Shown: positions 10,795 through 22,034 of the stretch, piece after piece | Layout of the letters: every line of letters starts with the position of its first letter | Numbering within the stretch: position 1 is the first letter of the stretch | Assembly (NCBI GenBank): GCA_019044685.2 | Contig: JAGTXX020000006.1 | Location: 2,251,501 to 2,315,500 of the forward strand | Source: Nannochloris sp. 'desiccata' | Taxonomy: Eukaryota > Chlorophyta > Trebouxiophyceae > Chlorellales > Chlorellaceae | DNA: 64,000 nt | Direction: 5' to 3' | Position numbers and translations under genes: made by a program | Notes under the pieces: model-generated | Seen by the model: only the letters and a program-made list of their open reading frames with translations | Told to the model about the DNA's origin: nothing | Databases searched by the model: none

Positions 10795-10986
10795 TTAGTT
10801 GTTACGTTTCTCAATTTCTGACCACATGCTGCCTCTTTTCAGACCTCCACCTTGGGAGCGGGATGGAGTTTGCGTAGGTGAGCGGCGGTTACTATCAAGG
10901 ACAGGTACAATGACTGTTGGGTAAAGGGCAGCTAAAATTCCGCCAACAAGAACTACAGAGGTGATAACGCCGCGTTTTGTAGCCAT
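10795..10986 (-). CDS. Small single-pass membrane protein, SMIM20/MITRAC7-like
   Basis: 63 codons from ATG at 10986. One membrane segment near the N-terminus (GVITSVVLVGGILAALYPTVI), then VPVLDSN and a short hydrophilic tail ending GGGLKRGSMWSEIEKRNN. The order basic N-terminus, helix ending in (A/F)(L/F)YP, x-P-hydrophobic, and a Gly-rich/Trp tail resembles SMIM20 (MITRAC7), a mitochondrial inner-membrane factor stabilising newly made COX1. The match is by short motifs only. Size and composition make it more than a chance frame. Confidence 0.5.
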   Translation of the reverse strand: MATKRGVITSVVLVGGILAALYPTVIVPVLDSNRRSPTQTPSRSQGGGLKRGSMWSEIEKRNN

Positions 10987-11966
10987 GACTGTTAAAAATA
11001 GTTGGCTGATCAGACGAGTAAGATCTACAACATTTGAAATCGAATCGCTCGAAAATACACCCGGAAAATCTTATCAAGGGTGGTATTGACCTGAATCAAT
11101 CTTCAATTGTATTATTCGATTGTGCTAGAGAAAAATAGCTGCGCAAAATTGTAGAAAAATCTTGTTTCTTCCTTTTTCCCAACCCAACCCAGCTGACGCT
11201 GTAAACGCCGAGCCCCTCCAGTGATCTTCTGTTGTTTCTTTCTCTGGATTACTGTGAATACATCTCTCTTATAAATTTATTGGATACTCAATGAATTACA
11301 CCATATTAAACTCGCTGTATGACTGTAGAACAAATTAACGGCCTGAAACTTGAAATGTGAGGGGCAAACGGATAGTCGACAACATGCGTGACAGCGAGCC
11401 AGCCAAAAAGAAGGAACCAGGCCAAACCAATCTTAATATATCAACTGGCCGGTAGACAAATAAAACTCGAAATAAAGAAAAGACTAGGGGTGTAACGCAT
11501 AGTGAAGAAAAGATAGGGAAAAATGCGAGTAAAATACTTGTTTGAGGGTAAATAATAAAATACGTGTACGGAGTGTGCGTCTGCATCTTCTGACGTTGAT
11601 TTATCTCTTGTGCTGAGGAATGTCATAAAATACTTATAAATTATGCGAGGAAAGAAAGGAATAGAAAAAGTTGCATTCGGAAAGACAGATACTGTCGTGT
11701 CGTTTATTGCGAGGTATAAAAAAACCTCTTAAAAAAAACAAAAACAAAGGACTTCGGTGAGAAGTAATCCTTTAAATAGTAACTCTGTAGATAGAACGGA
11801 TAAAAACATACTCTTTAGAAAGAAACACGAATCAAAAAAGGGTTTTGGTTTAGGGAACTTTCGGAATGGTTAAATAGTGGTTTCTTGGTCTTGGAGAGAA
11901 ATACTTGGGTAGGGGGGAAGGAGTAAATATGGAAACAACAGCAAAAGAAGCATGTTTCAACAATTA
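10987..11966. other. Intergenic, no gene supported
   Basis: Contains the promoter of the small membrane protein and the 3' flank of the receptor kinase. Two overlapping minus-strand frames at 11335-11626 are Phe/Ser-rich and typical of AT-rich noise. Nothing else seen. Confidence 0.5.
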
Positions 11967-14727
11967 TTACGCTTCCGATACCGGTGGAATTCTCAAAATT
12001 TTATCGTACACTTGCTTGGCACTGGGTCTTTTCAGTGGATCTTCATCAGTGCACTCTTCCATCAAATGAATTAATTCTACTGGGCAACGAGGTGAAGGCG
12101 CAGGAGAGTGTGCAAATCCTCTTTGGGGCACCTTTCCAGTAGCAAGCTCCCACAAAACGATACCGAAACTGAAGATGTCTACCTTTTCAGAGCAGCGTTT
12201 ACCAAGAAGTAACTCGGGAGCACTCCAAGCAAGTGTGCCAATGACTTGCCCAGCACTGGCGGTGAGGTACCCTGCTTGTGTCTGTATCGCAGCGATGCCT
12301 ACGTCGCCAATCTTAGCATCTAATCTGCTGGTCAGCAACACATTCTTCGATTTCAAATCACGATGAACGACATTCACAGCGTGTAAGGCTGTCAAACCAC
12401 GGGCGATGTCAAGAGCGATGCCTTTGCCAGCTTTATTCCAGGCTAATGCTTCAGTCGCATCAGAGTTATTAAGAGCCCTTCGCAAATCTCCACCTTCCAT
12501 TAATTCAGTTAACAATAATAGCTTTCCATCTGGCAGTTTACTCGTACCGTACAGTTGCACGACATTTCTATCTCTATTAACATGCTTGAGGATGGCAGCC
12601 TCCCGTTGAAACGCTGCTTCTGCTTCATTGCCAACGCTTTCGTTCAGCACTTTGATGGCTGTGGGCTGCACTCCACGCAAGGTGCCACGATACACAGCGC
12701 CAAAGGAGCCTTTACCCAGCTTAATAGGCTCACCACGCTCATCAATAGAAATTTCAACATCATCTGCGTCGATTTCCCACAGATCAAGGCTACCTGGTTC
12801 AGTTGATGATCCAAGACGGGAAAGCTGGGCAGCGTTAATATCGGAGACTTTTGAAGTAGGGATATGATGCGTTTTACTTCCCATAGTTCCACTGGCAGTC
12901 CTCGGTCCTAAAGAACTTGCTACCACGCTTCCATTTGACAAAGGTGCGTCTATACGAGCTGTAAAATGATCAATAGAAGCAACAGCCAATGTTCCAGTGG
13001 AAAAGGCGATTAATGAGGCAGAAACATCAGTTGCAGGGACAGAGCCATAAGAGCCAGTTCCTGTGCCGGTGAAATCATAAGTGCCGTTGCCATTTCCGTT
13101 GCCACTTCTGGTATCTCCTTTTATGCTGTCGCCAAGGGCATTAAGAGTTTTGCTGCTATTGCTGTTTTTATGACGCCGCCTGCTGCGAATGATAAATGCT
13201 GCCGCTACAAGCGCAACAGCAGCGCATCCAAGGCCGACACCAAGCCCAATCGCTAGCGCGGAGCTGTTGCTACTATCGTTGCTGTTGCTACCACCACCAT
13301 CTCCATTGTCAGCCGGATTTTTTGAAGGAGAGACGCCTGGACTATCTGCTGGTGATGCAGGCCCTCCATCATCCAAATAAACTATCGGATTGCACGTGAT
13401 GTGCCGTATAGGTTTTGTGGGCAAGTCTTTAGGTACAACCATTGAACCTACTGTTGCTGGTGGTACTAAGGGTCGATCGGTCATCAAGACCACGCTATTG
13501 CATCCTATAGTTTTATTAATTACTTTAGCACTATTCACTGCTCCAATGACAATGACATTTCCATCAGCATCCTTTTCAAAGCGAAGCGGCAGGTCAGTTT
13601 TAGTAACCTCACCAAGCATGCTATTCATACTGCCGGCAGCAACAAGCTCCTCGGGGCAAAATTCGCCTCGCAACATGTTGTACATAAGCGCAGCCGTGGT
13701 ACTAGATTCTGCAGTGACACCTTCTTGCGGGACTAGCACTGTTGATGCTAGCCAAATGTTGCTTAAAGGGGCTGTCATGCCATTGTCTTCCCAAGCACTA
13801 ACCCACGGTGCAGTGTTTGGCAATGCCGCGACTTCATCTGGGAGAGAAATATTGCAATTGGCCCCATTAAAATAGATTGAGTTGACACTGTAAACTACGT
13901 CAAAATCCTCGAGAATCTGCGTTGATCTCTCTGCAGGACGGATGATCTTGTCAGTCACATACACAACGCCATTGCAAGCTTCGGTAACACTCAGAACATT
14001 TCCTATTCCGTCTATTGGGCGGCCTGTAAATTTGAGCTTGCCAGTGTCAGGGTCATTGAACATCTTAATTGTGTAATCTTCATCTTTAACCATGCCTAAA
14101 ATTGTATTTACGCTGGGCACAGATGTGAAGTTCTCTTGGGTAAGATAGCCTTCAAGCACACCATACATGGCAAGGACAGCTGCATCAGATGCTGATATCT
14201 GGGAAAAAGCTTGACCTGGATATAAAGAACAGCGAAAGAACAGGTTAAAGAACAGGTTCTTGTTGAGAAGAGCCTCGGAACCTGGAGCATCCGTGCCTGA
14301 GGCAAGCGGGCGGCAAACTTTGTAAGGGCAGGTAACTATGAAAGTTCTCACCGACTCCGTTCGTCAAAATCGTATCACTTGCTACAAGAATGGTGATATT
14401 AATCGCGCGGACATCCAGAATGATGTTTGAGGACGTTTGGCTTGCCCAGGCGGCTGTATACGTGGTTTGAGGGTCCGCTGCAATAACGTCATTGACAGTG
14501 GGGCCAGTGCAATTGCCCTGCGATGTAGGGTGGAAAAGCAAGCAACGAGGATCTTATTATCATGAGGGCATAAGTGTTCTAGATGGAGGGACAGCGGAGC
14601 GAAAAAGAGCACGTGTATCCATTCAAAGGCTCAAAGTGCTTCAGTTCCTATTTCTTACCTGACCAGACGCTCCTCCATAACAAAGTAGTAAAAGTAGAAG
14701 CGGTGTCATCCACCTCAAAGATCCCAT
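11967..14727 (-). CDS. Receptor-like protein kinase with two fasciclin (FAS1) ectodomains
   Basis: Three exons on the minus strand: 14659-14727, 14352-14517, 11967-14215; 827 residues. Exon 1 is exactly a signal peptide (MGSLRWMTPLLLLLLCYGG). The ectodomain holds two FAS1-like units: GPTVNDVIAADPQTTY...VVYVTDKIIRPAER and ANCNISLPDEV...VVLMTDRPLVPP. A membrane helix (ALAIGLGVGLGCAAVALVAAA) with basic stop-transfer RSRRRHK follows, then a juxtamembrane linker and a TKL kinase: LGKGSFGAVYRG, AIKVLN, VVHRDLKSKNVLL, KIGDVGIA, GTLAWSAPELL, DIFSFGIVLWELATG. DFG is replaced by DVG, frequent in algal TKL kinases. FAS1 domains bind matrix or partner cells, so a surface adhesion receptor is likely. The two upstream exons restore signal peptide and first FAS1 in frame, supporting the model. 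Confidence 0.85.
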
Positions 14728-15231
14728 CTTCCCAATTGTTACTAAATCAGGTTCTAATTTCAACAAGCCAATGCAAGTTTTTAAGGGTCCTCAAGTGCAC
14801 GAGAAAGCACTATGTCAAGGAAATAATCAATAACAACATCAGAATAGAGAATATAACGATATTAATTTACAATTAGTAATTAAAAATTTGGGGCGAAGGT
14901 TCAAGGTGTTATCTGCACCGCGTCGCTTTGCTGGCTTTACCTCTTGCTAAGTAAGTTACTGACTCAGATGCTTTACCTCTAACATGAATGACAATATACA
15001 AGCTAAAAACCTAGTACTAAATATACACAGACAGATACTTTCATACAACGCACATGTCCTGCTGGGATAAATAGAACAACAATAGGAGCCAACTCTCAAA
15101 AAGTCAATTATTTTCTTCAGCGTCCCACCGCCCATCACCCCCAACACATTATTCTACATCTGAGTCATTTTTCAAAGGGATCTAATCCCCTTGTGTCTAA
15201 AATCAGTTGTCCCGGTTGTCAAATTTTACAA
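14728..15231. other. Intergenic, no gene supported
   Basis: Receptor kinase promoter on the left and 3' flank of the RING ligase on the right. No coding frame recognised. Confidence 0.5.
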
Positions 15232-17124
15232 TTATGGAGGAGGAAGCAATCTTCTGCATGTAGGGCATTCCATTTTCACTGCCATCCACCGAGATAAGCA
15301 CTGGCTATGAAAACGATGATCACATGGAGCCACCATAGTAGCCCCCGCACGATTTAAACCCCCTCCAGCACCCCCACCAGTACAGCTTTGAGGGTCAATT
15401 GGGTTCATGCAAATCACACAATCTTCAGCGTCACCAGTTTCTATATCACCTTTATGAATAAAAGGCCGGTAATAATCATATTTAGCTGGTAAGAATTTTC
15501 TAGGAATAAACCATCTCGGCCCAAATTTGGGACCAGAAAGACTTTGTAGCAATACTACACAAGCTTGGGCACCGATTAATAGAATTAATGCAACACACAT
15601 CGCTAAAGAAGGGGCTACTTTAAGCAAATTAGTAGGGCAAGCGAACAAATACAGTGGGAGCACCAGCCTCGTAAGAGACATGCCTATTACGTAAATAGGG
15701 AGTAAAGGAGGCCGTGTATCAGTTTTCGCGCTTTTTATAATCTGTGGAATCCAAAACCCATGTAATATCAACGTCATAACATGCATATATCTTCTAAAAT
15801 TGTAGCATAGAACAAGACTTCCCAGCACAGTTCCATAGAATCTTGCATACAGACTTGATAATTCTCGTTGCATGGTCCAAGGATCGACCAGACCTCTTCT
15901 ACGAGCACGCCACGTCAAGAGCAACATTCGTAGCTCAAATATCCCGAATAAGCAGAACTGAACACAGGCTGCAGTAGCAAATGAGTTGAATAGAGGGTCC
16001 ACCATGATGGCCAACGTCAAATGCAGAAGACACAAACATGCATCTTGGACAGCTTGTTGGCCTAAACTAAGCAACGACATTCGTGATGCAGCTGTATTCG
16101 AGGAAGATGCTTCTAATTGGCGTAGAGTTAGGGCTATTTGGAGTAAACCTACTATTATTATCATTGTTGAGTAGCGAGTTGCTTTTGCTGTGTAGGCGGC
16201 GGTGTCAACGGGAGCAGCGGTGATGGCGATGGAGAAGCCACAACGAAGAGTACGGAGCTGTCCTGATACCGAAATTGAAGAGGATGTTTGAGGAATTGCT
16301 GTCGAGGTGGTCGCTGTGCCAGTTAATGCCTCTGGGGGGAGGGCGAGAAGGGAACTCCTACCGTCAATGGTCTCGTCGATGTTTTCCACCCCTGATGCTG
16401 CTGCTATCATTTTTCTCTGGAAATTGAGTTCTAGGTAAAAAAGACACGGAGAGGATGTACTGTTCTTCCCTGAAGCGTCTAGTACTGTGCTATCTCTCGC
16501 TTTCTCCTCTTCTTCTGCTCGTACCAATGCTTCAGCTTCGCTTTCAGATAAACTAAGGAACACCTCCGCTGCCTTTCTAAGTGCTGCACTCTGCATAATA
16601 ATGTCCTCAATTTCTCCTCGTCTATTTCTGCCATTACTACTAGCACCAGATGATTTGCCATTCTTAGGAGAAGTAGAATTGGAAATGCCGCTCGATAGCT
16701 CAACTGCAACGAGCGGTTCAGCAACAGCGGCAAGCCGTCCTAATTCCTCTATATAGACCCCTTCTAGTAGCATTGCAGCATCATAATCAGTCAAATACTT
16801 GCCATTACGTGCCATCAGCTTGCCGTGGACGTTGTACATGCCTTGTCGCTCACTAAGAGAAAATGTAAGCTGAAAAACAACTGCACCGCCTTCCGTCCGA
16901 TGAACAAACTCAAAGGGAGGGTTTTCTGGACGGTCTTTCCAAGACCAATCGCCTTTGAATGTGAGTGTACCGACGTAATTGTTCGTGGTTGTCGGGCTAC
17001 CTTCGGGCGGTATAGTCCCTAGTTTCTTGTGGGGAAGACTGGCTACGGGGATCAGTAATGGACATGTGAGAACAAAGAAGAAAAATGCCGCCAGAGAGGA
17101 GCCCACGCGAAAGTAGCTCGCCAT
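15232..17124 (-). CDS. Multi-pass RING-H2 E3 ubiquitin ligase, FLY1/TUL1-like
   Basis: Single exon, 630 residues, ATG 17124 to TAA 15232. Begins with a signal peptide (SSLAAFFFFVLTCPLLIPVAS), then a luminal domain (VGTLTFKGDWSWKD, GGAVVFQLTFSLSERQGMYNVHGKL), then about seven hydrophobic segments from residue ~315 to ~530, and a C-terminal RING: CVICMNPI, CDHRFHSQCLSRWM, CPTCRRLLPPP. This layout is that of yeast Tul1 and Arabidopsis FLYING SAUCER 1/2, Golgi/endosomal E3 ligases that sort membrane cargo or, in plants, regulate pectin methylesterification. A Gly-rich insert (GGGAGGG) sits inside the RING between the first Cys pair and the Cys-His pair, longer than usual. Function by homology; target unknown. 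Confidence 0.85.
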   Translation of the reverse strand: MASYFRVGSSLAAFFFFVLTCPLLIPVASLPHKKLGTIPPEGSPTTTNNYVGTLTFKGDWSWKDRPENPPFEFVHRTEGGAVVFQLTFSLSERQGMYNVHGKLMARNGKYLTDYDAAMLLEGVYIEELGRLAAVAEPLVAVELSSGISNSTSPKNGKSSGASSNGRNRRGEIEDIIMQSAALRKAAEVFLSLSESEAEALVRAEEEEKARDSTVLDASGKNSTSSPCLFYLELNFQRKMIAAASGVENIDETIDGRSSLLALPPEALTGTATTSTAIPQTSSSISVSGQLRTLRCGFSIAITAAPVDTAAYTAKATRYSTMIIIVGLLQIALTLRQLEASSSNTAASRMSLLSLGQQAVQDACLCLLHLTLAIMVDPLFNSFATAACVQFCLFGIFELRMLLLTWRARRRGLVDPWTMQRELSSLYARFYGTVLGSLVLCYNFRRYMHVMTLILHGFWIPQIIKSAKTDTRPPLLPIYVIGMSLTRLVLPLYLFACPTNLLKVAPSLAMCVALILLIGAQACVVLLQSLSGPKFGPRWFIPRKFLPAKYDYYRPFIHKGDIETGDAEDCVICMNPIDPQSCTGGGAGGGLNRAGATMVAPCDHRFHSQCLSRWMAVKMECPTCRRLLPPP

Positions 17125-17713
17125 TTTGGGCTTTCTATCTCCTTACTATAGGATATATGGGCGCGCTAGAGCATTGTTCAAAGACATTTGCGATGAGATT
17201 CTACCGTTTCAAATTTAGAATTATGTGCTTGAAAATGGCTGAAAAGAAGCTTCGGTGTCAAGACAAGGCTCCATATCAATCTATAAAGACATTGCGAATT
17301 ACGCTTTCAATATTATTTGTATATGATCGACTGCTGAGGGGCGGTAATAGTCTCTCTCTTTCTCTCAACCTTCCATTTCAAGGAAGTTCCGACGCCACCT
17401 TCCAGAAAGGATTTCTAGCTCATTGATGAAACTCATTTTTTTACTAATTTTTACCTTTGAATAACCACTTATAATCAATACTGATGCACCATTCACTTCA
17501 ATAATGTTGAAGAATAATAGGGATGCTCGGCCCCATATGTAGTGTACTCTCACCGCCGCTTTACGGATTTTTGTCTCTTCAAACAAACCAGTCAGAAAAA
17601 TAATAAAAAAGCTCATCCGTTAATCTGCTCAATAGCCCTTTCCTTCAAACGCCAGTCAATATTGGTACGATTCATAACAATACTGTCATTCATTAAATAA
17701 AAAATCAATGTTA
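17125..17713. other. Intergenic, no gene supported
   Basis: Upstream of the RING ligase and downstream of the Nudix-like gene. AT-rich; a minus-strand 83-codon frame at 17365-17616 has no similarity I recognise and lies beyond the Nudix-like stop. Confidence 0.5.
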
Positions 17714-18699
17714 TCAATCTTTCCACTCCCACACGTGTTTTAAAATCCCGTCGGCTCTTGCTTCTGAAGTAGTAAAATTATTTTCTGGTAGGCCCTGGAC
17801 CCTTGCATCAACCCTATGGCACACATACTGCATACAATCAAGGAGAAAGTCGGTTACTTGAAGGAAAGTATTCACTTAAAAGTGATCATGATGATGAAAT
17901 ATTGCGAGTGAAATGAAAGCACTGGCTTATTTTTTTTTCACCGTTGCTTTTTTGTCCTTACGTTTGTCTGTAATCCTGGGTAAGACTGACTTTCTTTCAT
18001 TTCCTCCGTCTTCATGTACGTACTCTCATCAAGTACAACTTCAGCTTTAGGCGGTAATATTGATCCTAGCTCCTCATCAATCCCTCTGGTTGCAGCCTCT
18101 CGCCAAGACTCTGAGGGCAACATTTTTTCACTTAGTGGTAGATTTCTAGGTCTTCCTATACCGGTAGGCAAAATCTGGGTAGCTTCATACAGTGTTTGAC
18201 CGGTAGAGTTGCGTATTCTGACGTTTACTACAGATACGGTGCGTTGTGGGCTACCAGGAGAGGAAGAAGAAGAAGAGGAAGAGGATAAGAAAGAGCTAGA
18301 AGCAGTGCCGGCGAGGGCGGAGAGTATTGTTTCACCAACTGCTACCTCCTCTAGTAAGAGTTCCAAAGGCTTTGAAGCGCCGACACCGTACAGAGATGTA
18401 TTAACTCCATGTTGTTGTAACCATGCTTCTAGTTCTGGTACGGTTGTTCCTTGAAATTGGGTGTTTTGTTGCTGCGGTTCACTGCTTTGTTGAGACATTT
18501 GCCGTGAGCAGGAAGAGGTCAGTCTCCTAATGTGTTTGCTAGTAACGTGTCTCCAACCTCCTACTATCCAGGCTGAATGGGCTGAATGTGGTGTTATTGA
18601 TACGTTAGATGGCAAGGCGTATTGTTGAAAGGGTGATGAGCGAGCTACTTTATAAGTGATCTGGCGAGACAAAACATTCGCCAAAATGAAAGACTTCAT
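17714..18699 (-). CDS. Conserved plant/algal protein with degenerate Nudix-like motif
   Basis: Two exons, 17962-18699 and 17714-17827 (intron GTAAGG...ATGCAG, phase 0), 283 residues. Reading through without splicing would end at an arbitrary KKQR tail; splicing adds YVCHRVDARVQGLPENNFTT and ends EWKD*, which looks like a true family C-terminus. The N-terminus (MKSFILANVLSRQITYKVARS) suggests organelle import. The core EKMLPSESWREAATRGIDEELG aligns with a Nudix box, but the REUxEE segment reads RGIDEE, so one of the metal-binding glutamates is replaced by Gly. A Ser run (SSSSSSSSSP) interrupts the protein. It may be a non-catalytic Nudix relative; biochemical role unknown. Divergent from the exonuclease gene with a 192-base shared promoter. 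Confidence 0.65.
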
Positions 18700-18891
18700 C
18701 AGACGCCGACCATCCGGCTAGCCCTATTCGGTGGGGAAAATTTTAGTGAATATAAATCAAGGAAAAATACAGTCTTTTGGCGAGGCTAGATTCTAGCCGA
18801 TAGAAATCAAAGATGAACGTCTCGCTGTTTTGGACAACGTTTTAAAACTTCTCCGCACAAGCTGCAAGCTTGCATTTAAAAAATAATAAAA

Positions 18892-20647
18892 ATGCGGTGG
18901 AAACCTTGTCCGACGCATAGATACATCACAGCTGTTAGATGTAGACCAGGGGTCCTCAGGCGGAATAATGTTTGCTTAATTCGATGCACCGCCGGAGAGC
19001 AACACCATCCTCTTTCAACAGCAGATATCCTCCTTATAGACGCTACCAACATTTTATCACGCGCAGCAATTGATGCAAAACGGTGTTCTGATGTTTCGAT
19101 GGGAGTTTCAGTTCGCTCTTGCTTTGAAGCTTGGGTAAATTTTTTAATTGCCGCAACGACACCGCATCTGATGGTGATTGCTGTCTTTGATAGCCCAGCA
19201 GCAGTAAGTTGACCTTTTTTGAATTAATTTTTAATTATTTTATACATTAATTTAGATCCCTGAAATTCTATTGATTTTATAGGGAGGTAATCGTAAGCAG
19301 CAGAATAGTGAAGACTACCTCCGCCGCCGACGACGACGCCGACGGCAAAAGGATCTCCATACTTCCGGTCCTTCTCCAAATAGCAACGCTGGCAAGCTTA
19401 AACCTTTCATAGAAACCATAGAATCAATAGATGGAGGTATTGCGCTACTATCTGGAGGTGGGTATGAGGCAGATGAATGCATTGGAGCTGTTTGTGCTCT
19501 TTTCAAAGATGCAAAAATTTTAAGTGCACAGAGACAGAACACCATCACCACCACCACCACCACGGGCAAAGGCAGTTCTCCTCTGTCGATAATAATCGCT
19601 AGTGGCGATTCAGATATGCAGCAATTCCTCACCCCTACTATTTCATGGCTTCATATTGCCTCATTACCTACTTTGATAGCTCCATCTGCTCTCTCTATTG
19701 TCACCGAGACCTCCTTTTATTCAAAAAATAAATTTCCACCCTCGGCATATGCCAACTACCTAGCTCTTGTGGGAAAGAAAGAAGCCAGTATAGGAGGAGT
19801 TGGCATCGGGAGTTCCCTTGCTGCTAAGCTTCTGAAACAGTTTCATAGTATAGAAGGTATAGAGCAAGCAGCACAGCAAGGAAGTCTTCAAGGATGGCCT
19901 CCAGCAGTGGACGCAGTGTTCTTGAATAAAAACGAAGCCTCGTCAGCAGCAGTTTCTACCCAATTAGAAAGAAATCGTGAGATATTCAGCAGTATTACAA
20001 ATCCCGAGGCTGTATTGACATCTGCACAGCGTGAGAAATTGCTAGCACAAGCTGCAGCAAGATTTTTCAGTATACCTAGTAGAAGTAGAGAGGAAGGAAG
20101 GGCACTTGTCGCAGCAACAGCACCGTCATCAGGGTTGGGTTTAGTATGGCATCATCCTTTACACGCTATTCGATGGCTTCAAGCTGGCCCATTAGCCCAG
20201 AACCTAGCACAAATTTTTAAATTAAGGAATCTAGGTCCCTGTGAGCTGCAGGCAGCGACGGCAAAAGGACTGCCAATAGATTTACTTATTATCAATGAAG
20301 GCGGTGGCGGTGGCGGTGGAAAAGGAAGTGTCGATGGTGGAGTTGCAGTCATGGTATGCGCCCCGTGCGACTTTACCATAAGTAATAGCACTGAATCAAA
20401 AGCAGCTAAAGCACCGCAAGAATCGATAGAAAATGCTGAACACTTGCTGAAGAGCATAATTGATGATATAGAAAATGCAAGCAGAGGAGGAGGACGCCTG
20501 GAGGGCGGTGTCACTGATCCTTGCCATGTAGGGAAGAAACTAAATAGAGCTGTACAGCACCATATAAGCTTGCTGAAGAAAGCTGGGGTAGCTCCCGTAC
20601 TCATCCCTTGGTGGATATTGCAGCCAACGGAAACTTCAATGCACTAA
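18892..20647 (+). CDS. 5'-3' exonuclease-like protein (PolI N-domain family)
   Basis: Two exons, 18892-19203 and 19283-20647 (intron GTAAGT...TTATAG, phase 0), 558 residues. Motifs follow the order of the PolI/FEN-like 5' nuclease family: ADILLIDATNIL (first metal Asp), GGGYEADECIGAV (helical arch acidic cluster), ASGDSDMQQFL (second metal site), and a helix-three-turn region YLALVGKKEASIGGVGIGSSLAAKLL. In active enzymes this reads ALxGDxSDNxPGVxGIG; here the Asp residues are replaced by Lys/Glu/Ala, so metal site 2 is altered. Exon 2 begins with an Arg run (LRRRRRRRRQK). Likely organellar DNA maintenance, as in related plant proteins; catalysis is uncertain. Confidence 0.72.
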
Positions 20648-20771
20648 TTGAGAAGAAAGGCAAACAAAATTTACAAAAAAAGTATGCATTATATTATAAT
20701 TAAACCGATATTATATGTATCATGTCTACAATACGATATAATACGATATAATAAAAATATAATAAAATTGG

Positions 20772-22034
20772 TCAACGACCACTGCCATCCCTATAACTAC
20801 AAAAAGTTGCATTATGTATCGGTTCAATCGCTCCTTCTCGATTCTTCCTGCATGGGAGCCACCCTTGCCCCAAGTAGACTTTCGAAGCTGTCGCTACAGG
20901 GCACCTCTCAAAATCCACAACATAGCAAAGACCGGGTGGTTGAGTATATGCGACAGACGCATCAGCCTTGTGCTCTACAGTATGTACTTCCCCAGACTCT
21001 TCTAATAAGATACATTCATTAATTTCACCGCTATTTCTTCTACTACTTTGTAAACTACTCATATTGCTGTCTCTGCTCCCATTAATAAAATGGAAACTAC
21101 CGCTGCTTGAAAAAGTACGAGTACAAGCGCAGTGGGAATGCAGTACAATCCACTCATGATGTATATCAACACGTGCATATACCCCGGGAAAAGATCCATT
21201 CGAAGCACACCCTGATCCCCAACTCACAATACCAACGAGTGTGTCATCACTACTTCTATTACTATCTGTAGCAGGAGCGCTCCTACCTGTACTGCCGCTA
21301 TTTTTGTGCTCTTTCTGGACTAAAGGCCCTCCAGAGTCACCAGCACAGGTATCGGCTCTTCCATCGAAATACCCAGCACAGAACATTGAACCTGCGTCTA
21401 CAGTACTGTTATATATTTCAGCTGTGTTGCATTCTTGATGAGGAATAAAGGGCAACACAGCCTGCTGCAAATTTATTGGCAAGGTGGTTTCTGTCTTCCC
21501 CCATCCAAAGCCTATTAATTCATCCCCATTCTTCAAACTCTCAAAGTCTTTTACTTCTATAATACTTTCTATCGCTTTACCGTGCACTACACTCGTATTT
21601 AATTCCAATACAGCAATATCATTGAAGTACCGCCGAGGGTCAAAACACTCGTGTACGGTCGTTTTCACAGCACGCACAGCATCTACTGCCCCATGTGACG
21701 AGTTATTTATATCTAAAATGTTACCACACCATACTTCGGGATTGATATTAAGTGCAATAGGGGAAACGCAGTAAGCTGCTGTTAAAACGCTGCGCGGGCC
21801 AAGAAGCACCCCGCCACAAAAGTGTCGACCAGTAGCCCGATGACGGATGCTACAGACATACGGGGAGGCTTGGAATTGGGCAGTGGAGCCATTTGATATA
21901 AGAAGACGGAACAAGGGTCTTGAATGAAGTCTCCGAGCGTGGCAAGCCTGTATTTGAGTAAAACTAAATAAGAGGAGAAAGAGCAGAGTTGCACACGTAG
22001 CGCTGCCAATGCATTTTATAATCAACCTCTTCAT
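20772..22034 (-). CDS. Secreted trypsin-like (S1) protein with catalytic His replaced by Tyr
   Basis: Single exon, 420 residues; ATG at 22034 chosen because it gives a clean signal peptide (CATLLFLLLFSFTQIQACHA). An S1 protease domain follows: HFCGGVLLGPRSVLTAAYCV, FNDIAVLELN (Asp), CAGDSGGPLV (Ser), IVSWGSGCASNGSFPGVYARV. The catalytic triad His of TAAHC is Tyr here (codon TAC), while Asp and Ser are intact. Asp six residues before the Ser (DTCAGDS) would give trypsin-like specificity. A Cys-containing C-terminal extension of ~110 residues follows. Either a non-catalytic serine-protease homologue or an enzyme with altered chemistry. Converges on the exonuclease gene. Confidence 0.85.
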   Translation of the reverse strand: MKRLIIKCIGSATCATLLFLLLFSFTQIQACHARRLHSRPLFRLLISNGSTAQFQASPYVCSIRHRATGRHFCGGVLLGPRSVLTAAYCVSPIALNINPEVWCGNILDINNSSHGAVDAVRAVKTTVHECFDPRRYFNDIAVLELNTSVVHGKAIESIIEVKDFESLKNGDELIGFGWGKTETTLPINLQQAVLPFIPHQECNTAEIYNSTVDAGSMFCAGYFDGRADTCAGDSGGPLVQKEHKNSGSTGRSAPATDSNRSSDDTLVGIVSWGSGCASNGSFPGVYARVDIHHEWIVLHSHCACTRTFSSSGSFHFINGSRDSNMSSLQSSRRNSGEINECILLEESGEVHTVEHKADASVAYTQPPGLCYVVDFERCPVATASKVYLGQGWLPCRKNREGAIEPIHNATFCSYRDGSGR

